Shown in pieces: positions 35,981 to 48,200 of a stretch of 64,000 bases of DNA (positions are counted from its first letter, which is position 1; the number at the start of each line of letters is the position of its first letter). The notes under the pieces were generated by a model, which saw nothing but the letters and a program-made list of their open reading frames with translations, did no database searches and was not told where the DNA came from. Origin of the DNA: Echinococcus granulosus. Its lineage: Eukaryota > Platyhelminthes > Cestoda > Cyclophyllidea > Taeniidae. The translations under genes were made by a program, and so were the position numbers. The DNA lies in contig NW_020170383.1 of the NCBI RefSeq assembly GCF_000524195.1, positions 197,666 through 261,665 on the forward strand, given 5' to 3'.

Positions 35981-36732
35981 TGAGTTCTGGAGGAAATTCT
36001 TACACTGCCTGGGGGAGGAGGAGCGAACACACCATTCACTTGGTCAATACGCAAAGAGAAGGCTACAGGAGGGACTACCCCATTCTCCAAACTGTTTTGC
36101 CACTAAGCTGTCACGTGAACAAATCCAAAAGAGACAGCTAAAAAGCATTTGAGATAGGGGTCTTTTGTTGGTTCCTATAAAAGTGAGGTTAGGTATCAGT
36201 TGAATGTTAACGCTGGTGTATTTATTGGTATAAGCTGACAAATTGTGAGGGCGATTTATCCGACGAATAAGCTACTCAAAGAGGCTGTCTGCAGTTGGTT
36301 AATCTTATTATAGAAAGCACACGAAGTTATTAGGGTGCCTCATGCAATCATAGGGTGGGACCACAGACCTCCTCAAGTGCTGCGAATAGGGGCTGGTACA
36401 TAAAATTTGCTCGTTGCGAAGGAATGTTTGATCACCTAGTAGTTACTCAGCCCTCCTGTACGGTTATACAGAATTAACACTTTGTATTCTAGTGTCCCAT
36501 AAGGTCCTGGGAGACCTTTCGCAGCATAAAGAAAACACGAATTTGAAGCAAAAAAAGCTTTTACATATTTATGAATAAACTCACACCACCCTCCTTCAAA
36601 ACCGGGGAATCGTGAAGGCCAGCAGTAGTCATATTACCGTGGCTAAAAATGCATAAAAGGGGAACCAACTTTACCTCAAAGGCATAACACAATGAGTGGC
36701 AAGGATGGGACAGAGGGGTCAGATCGAGGTAA

Positions 36733-37128
36733 ATGGGTTTACTGGGCGTCAACACAACCCGTACCTATCCCTCACATTTTTGCTTAGAATGCTCTCTTAA
36801 ACGATTCATCGCTGCACTGCGGAAAAAAAAAACATTTTTTTATATGCCTTGGTCTGTCGGAGAAGTGTATGTCATTGGCATCTGCAATGTTGAAAAGCGC
36901 GACGATGCCCACAATCACCTTCTCACCAGAACACGAAATGGATTGTTAATTTGTGCCAAGGGCGATGTTCGCTTACAAGCCGCAACTAACATGGTCGGTC
37001 AGAATCACCGCCAAAGGTACGACTTCAAGCTCTTAGCCAAGCCGGATGGCAGCCTGAACCGCCTACTAGAAGGAAGTCATTTCAAATCTCAACTTGTGAC
37101 TGATACTGTGTGTGTGGAAATTTGTTAA
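36733..37128 (+). other. Unassigned 131-codon open frame
   Basis: The section from 36842 (MPWSVGEVYVIGICNVEKRD) onward has coding-like composition, and a product rich in Arg, Asn, His and Lys, distinct from the AT-rich surroundings. I recognise no family and see no clear partner exons. It could be a small gene, an exon of an unseen plus-strand gene or an eroded mobile-element fragment. Confidence 0.25.
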
Positions 37129-40100
37129 AACGAGAGAATGTGTGCACTGGAAATAGTAAGAGCTACTTAAACAGAACATAATAGCAAGGTTTAGCACTCC
37201 CGTTTGCATTGTAGTATGGGACTGTGGCGAGCCTTTCGAATGCCATTCGTTCATTAATATCCTCTGACTGTGGGCTTGCGGGGCATACAATTCTTGGTTG
37301 TATCACTATGCCTTAATTAAGGGTTTTTACTCTCTGCCGTCTATCCAAATGTGTTTTTTAACCGTTAAAACACATTATAGTTCCCCCAACTCTCGCACTG
37401 AAAACGATGAAAACAAGACTTAGCGCATGTTACTTCTTCACTTGTACTTTGTATTTTGGAAGGCTACCACAACAAAAATGTTTTCTTGTATATTGAAATA
37501 GGGCTTGGAGAGGACAGAATCACAGGGTTAATCAGTACTTCTTTAATCAGCACACCTCCGAGTGGAGTAAATTATAAATAATCACGGTGGTCTTAAGCTA
37601 TGTGCTGTACTGTGTAGTTGGCTCGCAATTTTGCGCATATTAGCATCCTACATCTCGCTTTTTTACCAATCACCCCTCTAGCCTTAATTCAGCCTTAGGA
37701 TGTGTACTTGGAAACAGAAATACGCTTGTAGTAGTATCGCCTTTTCACAGTGACAAAGTTCATTTTAGTTCATTCGGCTGATGGGCGAAAACAAACCATG
37801 TACGCATTCATCTTTCAAACTACGCTTGAAAAAGAAATTGGTGTGAACTACCAATTTTTCCAATTCATGTGAAAAGTGAGGTAGATTGTGTGCGCATGGA
37901 GAGAAAGCAGACTTGCACCTTAGTTCCCTAACCAACACCCCAATTCCATAAGTGGCTATGGGATGCTGACTCATTCACGAGGTCATAATATCCGATTAGT
38001 CTCGGAGTTACGCAGTATTGAGATACTCTCTGGTGTTGCGGTGAAGGACCATTGGAAAGAGTTTGACAAGACACAAGTGCTTGAGGCCTCCGCCAGTAGC
38101 CACTTCGTGGTCTCCTATCATAAGTTCTATTGCATCATCAAGAGGCCACTCTGTGCAATTTCTTTTTGCAAAAATAGGCCCCCACTGTGGTAACTGCACT
38201 TTGATGGCACAACCCGCCTTCAAATTGCACCAAGTACACTGAGAGTGATTCAAAGAAATCGACCCAAGGTCACATGTCTCCTTGCATCTGTTAGACTGAG
38301 GCAAGTGTTATGTATAGGGAGCAAAAATCGCATCATTTTTGCTACTTAGATCAAATGAAAAAAAGCATTAAGAAATTCGATTGCTTTAACTGTATCAAAA
38401 TCGAGTTTTGAAAAGGGAAGAAAATCGCCAACTGTGTAATTTAAATTGCTTAATTCATTGCTTCTTAAATCATTATATTAGGAAGGGAAAGTTCAAACGC
38501 ATTGGAAAGCTGGATGAAATGCTCAGCATGATGAATGTGAAAAGGTAGTGTATTGGCCTACTTGTTTGTAACCGAACTTTTTGCACCTAAGTAAACTATT
38601 AAATCGGGTCCGTTTCAGACTCGTAAGTCTTGCCAAATTGTAGGGGTATTTTGATCCATCTTAAAAATGATGCAAGTTTATGCATTCAAACAGTTGTTTG
38701 TGAATTTGTTTCACTTGTGCCTCTCACAGACTTCCAATCACTTGGTCCGCCTACATGAGCTGACGCTAGAAACACGACTGCACAAAAGTATTTTACACCA
38801 TAAATGGATAAAAAAACAGAACAAAGTCTCACCACGTAAGAATCGTTTTGTCTGGGGAGATGGACTTACATGATGTTGCGGTTTGCAGTTGTGGGTGTGC
38901 TGATGCGGCTCCAAATTTTGGAGAGACCTACGCTACTGTGAAGGCGAGAAGAGAGATCATGGAACCACAACAACGCGAGCACCAGCGTGCATCAATAGGG
39001 CGCGTTGATAGGCTGGTCGAGGCAGGTTAGAGCTTGTAAACCACCGACAATTTTCAAGTGAATCTTTCGGTAGGGCGAGCGTCTTTATTACTCTGAGTCT
39101 GTGTTTCCATTGATTTGATTTAATTACTACTTATCTCATTGTGACGAGATTGGGGGTATGACTACCGTACATGAGAGTTAAGCTTGGGTTGGTCATAGAT
39201 GCGTGAACATGTGGAGCACATTCGAATCAGGTACTAGTCAAATCATCAAGTGTCTCGAAGTCATCTTAACAGAATTTGTGGTGAATGTAGAAGACTGGAA
39301 AAGTGATTCCAATGAGCAAGATGGAAATTTTGGCGTGATAAGTAGTGGCTGCACAGTCAGCATTCCATCTGTCACCTTCTGGATCTCAGTTTCTTGAGTA
39401 GCTTTTTCATTACCTCTTCTTTGACTTAATTTACAATCGCTTGGGTATCTGTTGTAGCTATATTTTGGCATGAATGTGTTGAGTACACTCACATGGAACG
39501 ACAGTAGCTGCCTCCGCCATGGTTCTGAGGATAAAGAATTGTCCACATCCATGCGCCCAGTCTAGTTCACGTCTTTGATTTGTGCCTTTCTGGGTCCGTA
39601 AACTTAAAAATATTTTATTTTCCTCCTATTCCAACAGATGAGTCACGCTATAACAGACCCTGGTAGTGGTTCTGAGTACATACATGGTACAAATAACCGG
39701 AATCAGCGTTTGGTGTAATTTAACGATACTCTTAACAGGCCAATGCTCACTGAATGTGATTGGGATTGGGAGAGCGGTTCAGTCGGAAACGAAAGAAAAT
39801 GAATCCACTAACATCCAAAAATAAGGTCGATCCAAATTTCCCAAATAACCGCTCATTAACTTTTACTAGCTCTATGCAAAAGCCTTGATGTCCTATCTCG
39901 AGAGTCTATTGCCATACTTGTGGCAAAATGAGGTGTAGGTAATGGTGTTTCAGTACTTCAATTCAAATAAATTGTGCAGGGTATTTTTATTCGCCTTCAG
40001 CCGTGCAGCTGTTGAAAAAATATGTATAGAGTTTGTACTCAGAAATGCTCCAACTTGGGTTAGTGCGTTATGCAAGGATTTCACATTTGTTTCACTTTGT

Positions 40101-40761
40101 ATGAAGCAGCAGATCATGTGCACTTCCCCTCCCTTTAAGGCAGCGGAGGTAAAGTGTCATGCCTTTAGCCACCTGGCCCTAACGTTATTCAAATAGTAAA
40201 TCCACTACCAAAATGATGGGGTTTGTTGTGATATCAAAGAAGCCCACTTCAAAAGAACAGCTGTCTGGGATTCCTTGACTGGCAGAAATTCCATGGGGAA
40301 AACGCTTTCTATGGATTGCCAAACTTCTAGCAAGTCAGAGCTGAAGGATTAAAATAACATTGCACCTAAGTTATTCCACAGCAGCCATTATTAAGAAATA
40401 GCAAATGTGCAAAAAAATAATGCTATTCTAACATCTTTTGTGGCTTAATGGAGAGTAAATCGATGCCGGTCCTCAATAAAAGAAGCAGCTTTTAAATAAA
40501 GGAATCCAGTGTTTACCGATCCACGCTTAATAACATGAGTAAAAAGATGTACGCAAAGCTAAAACATCCGATTTAGTATGTATCCCTTGATTTACATCTG
40601 TATAACATACTCGATAAACAAAAGTACTACTTTGTGCCCAAAGACGGGATCTATTAGCTATAATTACTGAAAAATAAAAAAGAAAAAGGTTCTGGTCGGA
40701 TAGTTCTGAGGCTCTTTAGAAAGACTTAAGATTTAAGAGGAATATGTATTGCTGATGCACA

Positions 40762-41000
40762 GGATTGTAATACAATAGTTGTTTATCTCTCGGTGTTGGC
40801 GAGGAGCCACTTGTGACTTGGCCATTGTACTACGCCGGATGAGCTGGTGTTCGGGCCATGCTAGTGGCCCAAGTACCTTCTCTGTGCTAAACACATATGG
40901 TCTTTCCGAGTATTATGGCTTTTTTCGTCTTCAGGGAAGTCTCGGGGTGCTAGAGAATGGCTTTGGGGCTACTGGCATGGACCAGAGGCCTATTCTCCGG
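40762..41000 (+). repeat. Dispersed repeat, copy 2
   Basis: It aligns with 14228-14462 in the same orientation, with ordered shared blocks (GTTTATCTCTCGG, GGGCCATGC, TTCTCTGTGCT, CCGAGTATT, TTTCGTCTTCAGGGA). The tail CTACTGGCATG..CAGAGGCCT also resembles 5972-5997. Confidence 0.6.
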
Positions 41001-41644
41001 TGGAGGTAAAGTAGCGCAGCACCAAGTAGTCCGTTGTCATAACTCAAGGATGTAAACCAGTAAAAATCATAGCTCATATACCAACAAAACCTTCTACAAG
41101 TCGACTGATGAGGCTAATGTATCATTTTTGAAAGTGGAGGAGAGAAATATTTTGATGAATTATGACCCACTTACGATGGTAAAAAGGGCTGATCAGGTTT
41201 AACCAAATGATTATCAATTTAAATTCTGTCATGTTTGCTGTGGGCTTTATAAATTGCATTTTAAATTTTTTATAAGCGCGTTAAACAATCTTGCCTTAAA
41301 ATCTTCTCCAAACCCAAAGCCTTATTTTTGAAATTTTAAACCCTTTTTGATCCCTAAAAAACTATTTGGAACCCCCAGCTTCCTTAAATACAATGTTGTA
41401 CCACTATTATTTGTTTACATTCACAAAGTAGTGGAGGGGTAATCGCCTTATTCAGTTGTGTGGGTCGCTCTTGCGCGGCGGTTTGTTGTTGCCTTGTTGC
41501 GTGAGTTTGCGTGGACCGTTACTGTGTTCTCCTTAGGTCTGCTGCTTTCCCCTGGTTTCATACCGCACACCCTAAACTACACTGATATCGATTACAAATA
41601 CGCATTTTGTCTAGTTTCATGTGATATTGCGGCAATTTGAACAC

Positions 41645-41744
41645 NNNNNNNNNNNNNNNNNNNNNNNNNNNNNNNNNNNNNNNNNNNNNNNNNNNNNNNN
41701 NNNNNNNNNNNNNNNNNNNNNNNNNNNNNNNNNNNNNNNNNNNN
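41645..41744. other. Scaffold gap (100 N)
   Basis: Exactly 100 N, the conventional size for a gap of unknown length. It lies just 5' of the first ACSL coding exon, so upstream exons could be hidden here. Confidence 0.99.
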
Positions 41745-42262
41745 TTGTGCCGTTATGAGTTGGCTAGTCTTTGCATTTACTTCATTTGTTTTAATGGAAC
41801 GTATAAAATGCTGTATCAAATGTGGAAATCTACTATTTTTTCGGTGTGTTTTGATTTAACGAAGAAGCATGTGGTTTAATTGAGTTCTAGGTTGCCTTTA
41901 TCGCGCTTCCTGCCCTGTAGCATAGAACCAGAACTTATTACTTCCGATTGTGGTCTGAATTTTGGCACAGTTTGGCTGCTAACCCAACTTTATCTGTCTA
42001 ATAGTCATTTTAGTGGGTTCAGTCACCTTTTTCGGACTTCATCATAATTTCTATAACACATTTCATTGCGACCCATTTACTTGATTGTTGTATTTTAAGT
42101 CGTCCAATAGTTCATTTTAGGAATTCCGTGAACCCAAGTTACGCAAGGATCTGGTTACTCTATCCCTTGTTTCCATAGAATGTTTTTTATTTGCCATCAT
42201 TTGAGATTCTGCTTCAGTTGTAGTGCTATCTTTAACTTGTTGTTTTCTATTTTAGCATTCAG

Positions 42263-45200
42263 ATGTTCAAGTCTTCGAGTAGCACTAGTTCTTATAAACC
42301 CGGTATCCAAAATCATGCTTACACTTTAGAAGTGAGTTTTGCCTTTACGCAACCCCAAAAGTTAAATTAATCCCGCTAAAACCATTTCTTGCTTAATAGG
42401 GTGGAATTCGTGTAAACCCGTCCTATAAAGATTGTGTTTTGCCCAATATTCTCGGAAATGGGTCCAAATGTGTGCATGATTTATTCAAAGAAGCCATGAG
42501 TTTGGGAGGTAAGTAGCTTTTTTATTCCCTGCATTGCCAAACAGAAGAGTTGTGTTGTTGCCTTTGTTACGGTCTTGTTTTGTGTAAGTTTTCCTAGTTT
42601 GTAGTCACTTTGTTCCTTTTTTATAAGGCGACCGTCCATTTCTCGGCACTCATGTCACTCCTACATCTCCTTATGTTTGGCGAACTTTCAACGAGGTCTA
42701 TGTTACCGTTAAGAAGTTTGGCTCAGGTCTTCGGACTTTAGATTCACTCTCCTCAGAACCGTTTAAATGCGTCGGGATTTATGGAAAAAATCGACCTGAG
42801 GTAATGAAAATTCTACTTGCGGTTTCTTGTAATTTAATCGAGCTATGTTTGTATTGTGGGAATATTAATGGATACACCCAGTAATATTACACTCTCCCTC
42901 GATATCGCCTCCAGGAATACTTTTTTTATCCCACCACAATTTGCCTGGAAATCACACTCTCCTCTTTACCTACTGTTTTCGATTTCAGTGGTTCATCTCG
43001 GAGTACGCCTGTTTTTCATACAAACTTACCACAGTTCCACTATTCGATACGTTCGGAGAGGAGGCTTTACTGTACATCTGTAAACAAAGTAGGTTCTTAG
43101 TTGTCTGAGCTATGGATCCAACTCCCCTGAATGGTACACTGGGTCATTCTCTCGCCTTATGCTTCAACATTTCTTGGCAAGGCTATCTTCTCGCCTTGAA
43201 TTTACGGCTGCATTAGGGTCATTGGCGGCTAACTAATCTAACGAAAGATGTGTTGGCTAGTCTCCAGCGTATGACGGATTTGCATTATTATTGGTTTTTA
43301 TTTTCTAGCTGAGCTCTCTGTGGTGGTGTGTGACACGGCAGTTCAGGCTCTCAAACTGTTGAACTTAGCAGAAACCATTCCTTTTGTTAAACACCTCATC
43401 ATAATGAACTCTGACGACGATCTCACTGCACTTAAGGCGAGGGCCGGAGATGGCATTCAAGTCTTCACCTTTAATGATATTTTAGTAAGTCTATGAAAGT
43501 GTGCAGTTTTGCTTATTTCCTGACCTTCACTTTTTCGTAATGTTTTTCTTTTTAACCTTTTAGATTCGTGGTGAGGCCTCCCCTCTGGAAACAACGGTAA
43601 ATTCGTGCTTTTCCCACTCTCTTACCATCGTAATTCAAAGTCTGGTTTTGCACGACCCTATCCTCCACCTCTCGCGTCCTCCCTCCCACTATTTTTAAGG
43701 CTCCTACCATCAACCCACTGTCTTCCATTGTGTGCCCTGGTTGGTTGTTTGGTCTCAAGGACGTAGAGTATGACGCCACGCGGGAACGCACGGCCGCGTG
43801 TGTCCGGTTTGGACAGATACATCCGATGGGACTGTTGGCTGAGCTGATTTTGGCGCATTGGGCTTGTTCCCACACGTGGGGTTGACTCAATCTGTTCCAG
43901 ATTTCGAATTTCCAATATTTACAGGCAGTTGCTTGAGAGCTTTCATCTCCCTTTCCATGCTGCCTTGCTAGTTTTTAGTTGAAGTTGTGATGCTCGGACA
44001 GTTTCCCTTCTTTCCATCTTTTAAAGGTGATTTCTACTTTCTCAGTGTTCGTTCCCAGCCAGCATGCATAGGGCATTTGGATATGCCCATTTTCCCCATG
44101 TTGCTGTGCTAGTTAGGCTCCTCATTTAGTCATTTTTACTGGGTTAAGTTGGGTGACTTCACTGTAAATATTTAGTGCCTGGCATGTACTAACTCATTAA
44201 GATCAAAAGCTGGTCTGTGTTGGTATATGCCCTCGGTCGGTCTGTCTGTCTGTCTTTGGAGAGGGTGCTCGCATTTGAGAGTAACTATATTTATATATAC
44301 GTAGGTTCTGTGTTTGTTCATATTTGCATCCTGCATTGGCCGTTTTGTCAAAATTATGATGCTTGTAGAAATTAATTCATTGATGCCATTTGAAAAATTT
44401 CCAGTTCGCAGATGGCTCCCGTTAACGTATGTCGGCTCTGTTCATTCCTTGCTTCGTACTCTCCTGTCACTCCCCATTTCAAGATCTGAACTCCACCCTT
44501 TCTACCTCCTTCCTTTAGCTTCCGTCATACACTGATCTATGGTGGCTAGAAAGCTAACCAAAATTTATCTACCTTCACTATTTTAGTCTTTGGGGAACTT
44601 GTTCACATGGAGGAACAATTGACTCGCCTTATGTGAAACTCCACTAATTTAAGACGTTCTGAGTCGACATATGTAGATGCTTTTGGAAACCTTCATCACC
44701 CTTATCATACTGACTTAGCAGTGTTCCACAATCGTAACGCTACTCTTCGTCAAAAACGTCCATTTAGAGGCGTCTTTTTTTCCCTTTACTAAAGTCCTCT
44801 TTGTTTACTGCCAAGTTTTCCAAATGCCCCCCCCCCCTCTATGTATGCAATTTTGTTTCTTGGCGTGCCTCTGTTGTGCTTCTTATGGTCGAATGCTTGA
44901 GTACGTTTCCAACTTTCTGCTGACTTACTGGGGTCAAAAAGTCCGCCATGGGAGATCTTGCCTACGCAGAGGCTGCGTAATCAGCTTTAAAACTTTCAAT
45001 TCTCTGCTTCAATGTTTTTCATCTATCTTTTCATAGTGCCCCAATGGGCTTTGCATTTATTTTTAGCTTCGGTTTTCTTTTACTTTAGTGGTTGCATAAT
45101 TTAACCTGTCTTGAAGCTTCTCATTCAAGCTCTTTCTTCAAAGTAAATTTGAAGAGTTTACTGGAACTTTTTCTTCGAGAATGCCTATCTGGACTTCTTT

Positions 45201-48200
45201 TCACACCAACTCTGCTTTAGAAATGCTTACCTATTGCCGCTTTGCTGAAGCTTTGCTTTTGTTTGCCCTTGGATAACTGGGAATTCAATCTCTAATGTTT
45301 GTGAATTTGAGCCTCTTGAAGTGTCGCATGCTTATCGCATTCAATTAACTGAGTCTTCCATTTAGATCTTTTCGTTGACCTACTGGGTTCAGAAAGCCTT
45401 TCAAAATTTGCCTACATTCGCTCCATTTTTCTGTCTGTTTCAAACTCTCACGTTCGTGGTTCAATGTTCGCGTTGTGGTCATCGCTCCTCTCATGCATTC
45501 TGCTTCCAACACGGGTGTGGTGATTCGCATCCTTCTTCCGTGGCGTTTCGTATTTACACCATTCCCACTTTATCACTGAAATTCCATTAGTGAGATGAAA
45601 TTGTGCTCTTCCGTACTTTCGTGTCTTGTTTTTTTTCTTGCTTTGCACACATTAACGCCGTGTGCGATGGTAGCTCTCATCTCTACGCGATTCACCACGT
45701 CTCCTTCCACTTTCTGCTTATAATTTCGCGATTTTGCAGGCATGTGTGTGCGTTTGAGTTCACCCACTTTGTTAAAAGCAATTGCTACGGTTTAATTACT
45801 ACACGTAAGCTGGCGCCATCTACTTCCCCGTGCCTTGTTTGCGCAGCCTCCTTGGTTTTGGAGTTGTGCGGTTCTTCCCTCTAAACTGATGTGTAAGGGG
45901 AAGTTTTGGACCATGACAGCTGAGTATTAGGCTGTCACCTAGTCCCATTTCACTGACCCACTGCAGGTCTGCTTTCGAGCTTACGAATCGCGAATTATAA
46001 GGTTTAGTGACTACCTAATCCCCGCTCTATTAGCCAGCCTCCAACGTTAAACTGGACTATTAATGAGTTTTTTTTATCAGATCATTCATTTTTCTGTCCT
46101 CTTTAGCCCTCTGAACCAGACGACCTTGTTCTCATTTGCTACACAAGCGGCACTACTGGTACGCTAAGAATTTTCTTTATTAGCTTAATCATGGGGTTGT
46201 TTGTGTAATGTTACTGAAAGCCCTGTCCGATGAGCGCAGTAGTTCCTAGTTGTGTGCACATCCAATAATATTATTTCACTTGCTTACTGTGTGTGTTCTC
46301 CCGTTCAAATATCTTACCATAGAAACTTTGTTGCGGCTTTATGGGATTAAAATTGATGCATCATCTCTTCCTTTCAATTTTAGGCGTTCCAAAAGGTGTA
46401 ATGGCTACCAATCGAATGATGTTGGCAAGCCTAAACAACAATATTCTTAACTGTGGTAGAGATGTAAGTCTTATTAAGCCTTCTAGAATATGAAAAGTGT
46501 CTCTTTCTTTTCCCCGTTGTCTTCATCATTTTTGGGCTTTTATGAAATGGCAAATTCTTATCCAATTGTTCGATGAGCTGGATGCCTGGCTTGATTTCAT
46601 TTCGATGCTTATCCGAAGAAAATTGGCGAAGCTTATGAATGTGTTAATGTTTTGAATTTGTTCACATCTACCCATTTAACTTTCTTTGCTGCCATCCAGC
46701 CTATGGGTGGTCACAAAAAGAAGCACTGAAAGCTTATGGAGTAACCAAATCTATCCATTTCTATTGTCCCACTTTGAGAATAATTTCTGTGCTGCATTTT
46801 TACCCGGTTCGTGAATATTTTTCCACATTGTGATTCATCAGTGTGTCTTTAATCGTAGATCAGGAAGCGTGTGTGTGTATGGGTGCATTTTTAGTATGGG
46901 CGTTTGAGTGTACTTTCCCCTGCAATTTTAATTCGCCTTGTCAATTCTGGAAAAAACAAAATTATCACTACATAATGCCAGTGGTTCTGGGCTATCGGGG
47001 TGTATAAAGTTGCCCACTGATTTTGGTCCTTCTCGATAGCGCTTGGTCTACCCCTTACCGAAATAATGAGGGGCCACTTTTCAGCAATTCATTGTGTTTA
47101 TTGGCCCTCAGACCTACTTGTGACAATGAAACCCACTAATTTACTCCCTCCTTCTTTCAGATTATAACGGAAGATGGAGTCTACCTATCTTATCTTCCCA
47201 TGGCTCACATATTCGAGCAAATGTTTATCGTGAGTCAATTTATGATCCCATTCCATTAAATCACGCGGCCTATTTGCTGCCACGCGTGCTCCGGCGGTGA
47301 CTCCTTTAATCCCTTTTCATGTTTGCTTATCAAGCGTTTCACCTTGTGTTGAGGCTCATTTATACAAACAATTAACCGACGTTTGGCATGCATTTTCAAT
47401 GTTGAAATTATTAACTTGAATATACAGTTATTTGACTTCGCATGCGGCGTGTCTCCTCCCTCCCCCGTCGCACATATTTATGTTTATAAAACTCACTCTC
47501 TTCCTGTTATCGTATGTTTGTGGGTGGAAATCAGGTAACACTTGTTATCAGAATTCTGACTTGACATTGGTTGTAACAGGGGTCCTGTTTCTTCGTATTC
47601 TTCTCTTTGCTGAAGGCTTCGTTGCCTGATCAAGTTCAATATCCAAGGGTCTCATATTTTGTTTGGTCTCTTCCACAGCTCCTCACGATCTTCAATCGAG
47701 GCAGAATCGGTTTTTACTCGGGTGAACCGCGTCTCCTATTTGATGATGCTAAACAACTGAAACCCACGCTATGGACCGCAGTACCACGAATTCTGCTGCG
47801 AATATATGAGGGTGTTCAAAAGAAGATTGAAAATTCTGAATTGAAGCAACGCCTTTTTGCCATGGCCGTTGCATCAAAAATTAATCGTGTGGACAAGTAT
47901 GTAGCTTGATGCATGCTGCACGGTAGGATTAGAACGTCAACGTTTGCTTACTTGAAGTCCTTACTGTAGATTCAACTTTTCCAAAAACACGATTTGGGAT
48001 ATGCTGTTCTTCTCCAAAGTTCGCGCCCTCCTTGGTGGTCACGTTCAGGTTATTGTTTGCGGTGGAGCTCCGCTGCCCCACTCACATCCTTCGATTCACA
48101 CGTGCGGCCTTCTCATGTTGGGTTTGTGCCAATTTTCAGTATTTGTTTCCCTTACTTTTTTTTATTGGCTTGGTGTTTTGATGGCCTTGCCTTGTAGTTA

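Larger units (their letters stand above)
35869..42255. other. Intergenic region with repeats and a scaffold gap
   Basis: It should contain the 5' end of the low-complexity gene and the promoter or first exon of the ACSL gene, but I cannot place either. It holds three copies of a 10-mer (about 35951-35980), a 131-codon plus-strand open frame (36733-37128), minus-strand open frames without motifs (38008-38304, 39238-39552), a dispersed-repeat copy (40762-41000) and the first N gap. Confidence 0.5.

Noticed and set aside
38008..38304. 98-codon minus-strand open frame with several Cys residues
   Set aside because: No zinc-finger spacing or other family pattern, and no splice context linking it to the modular gene.
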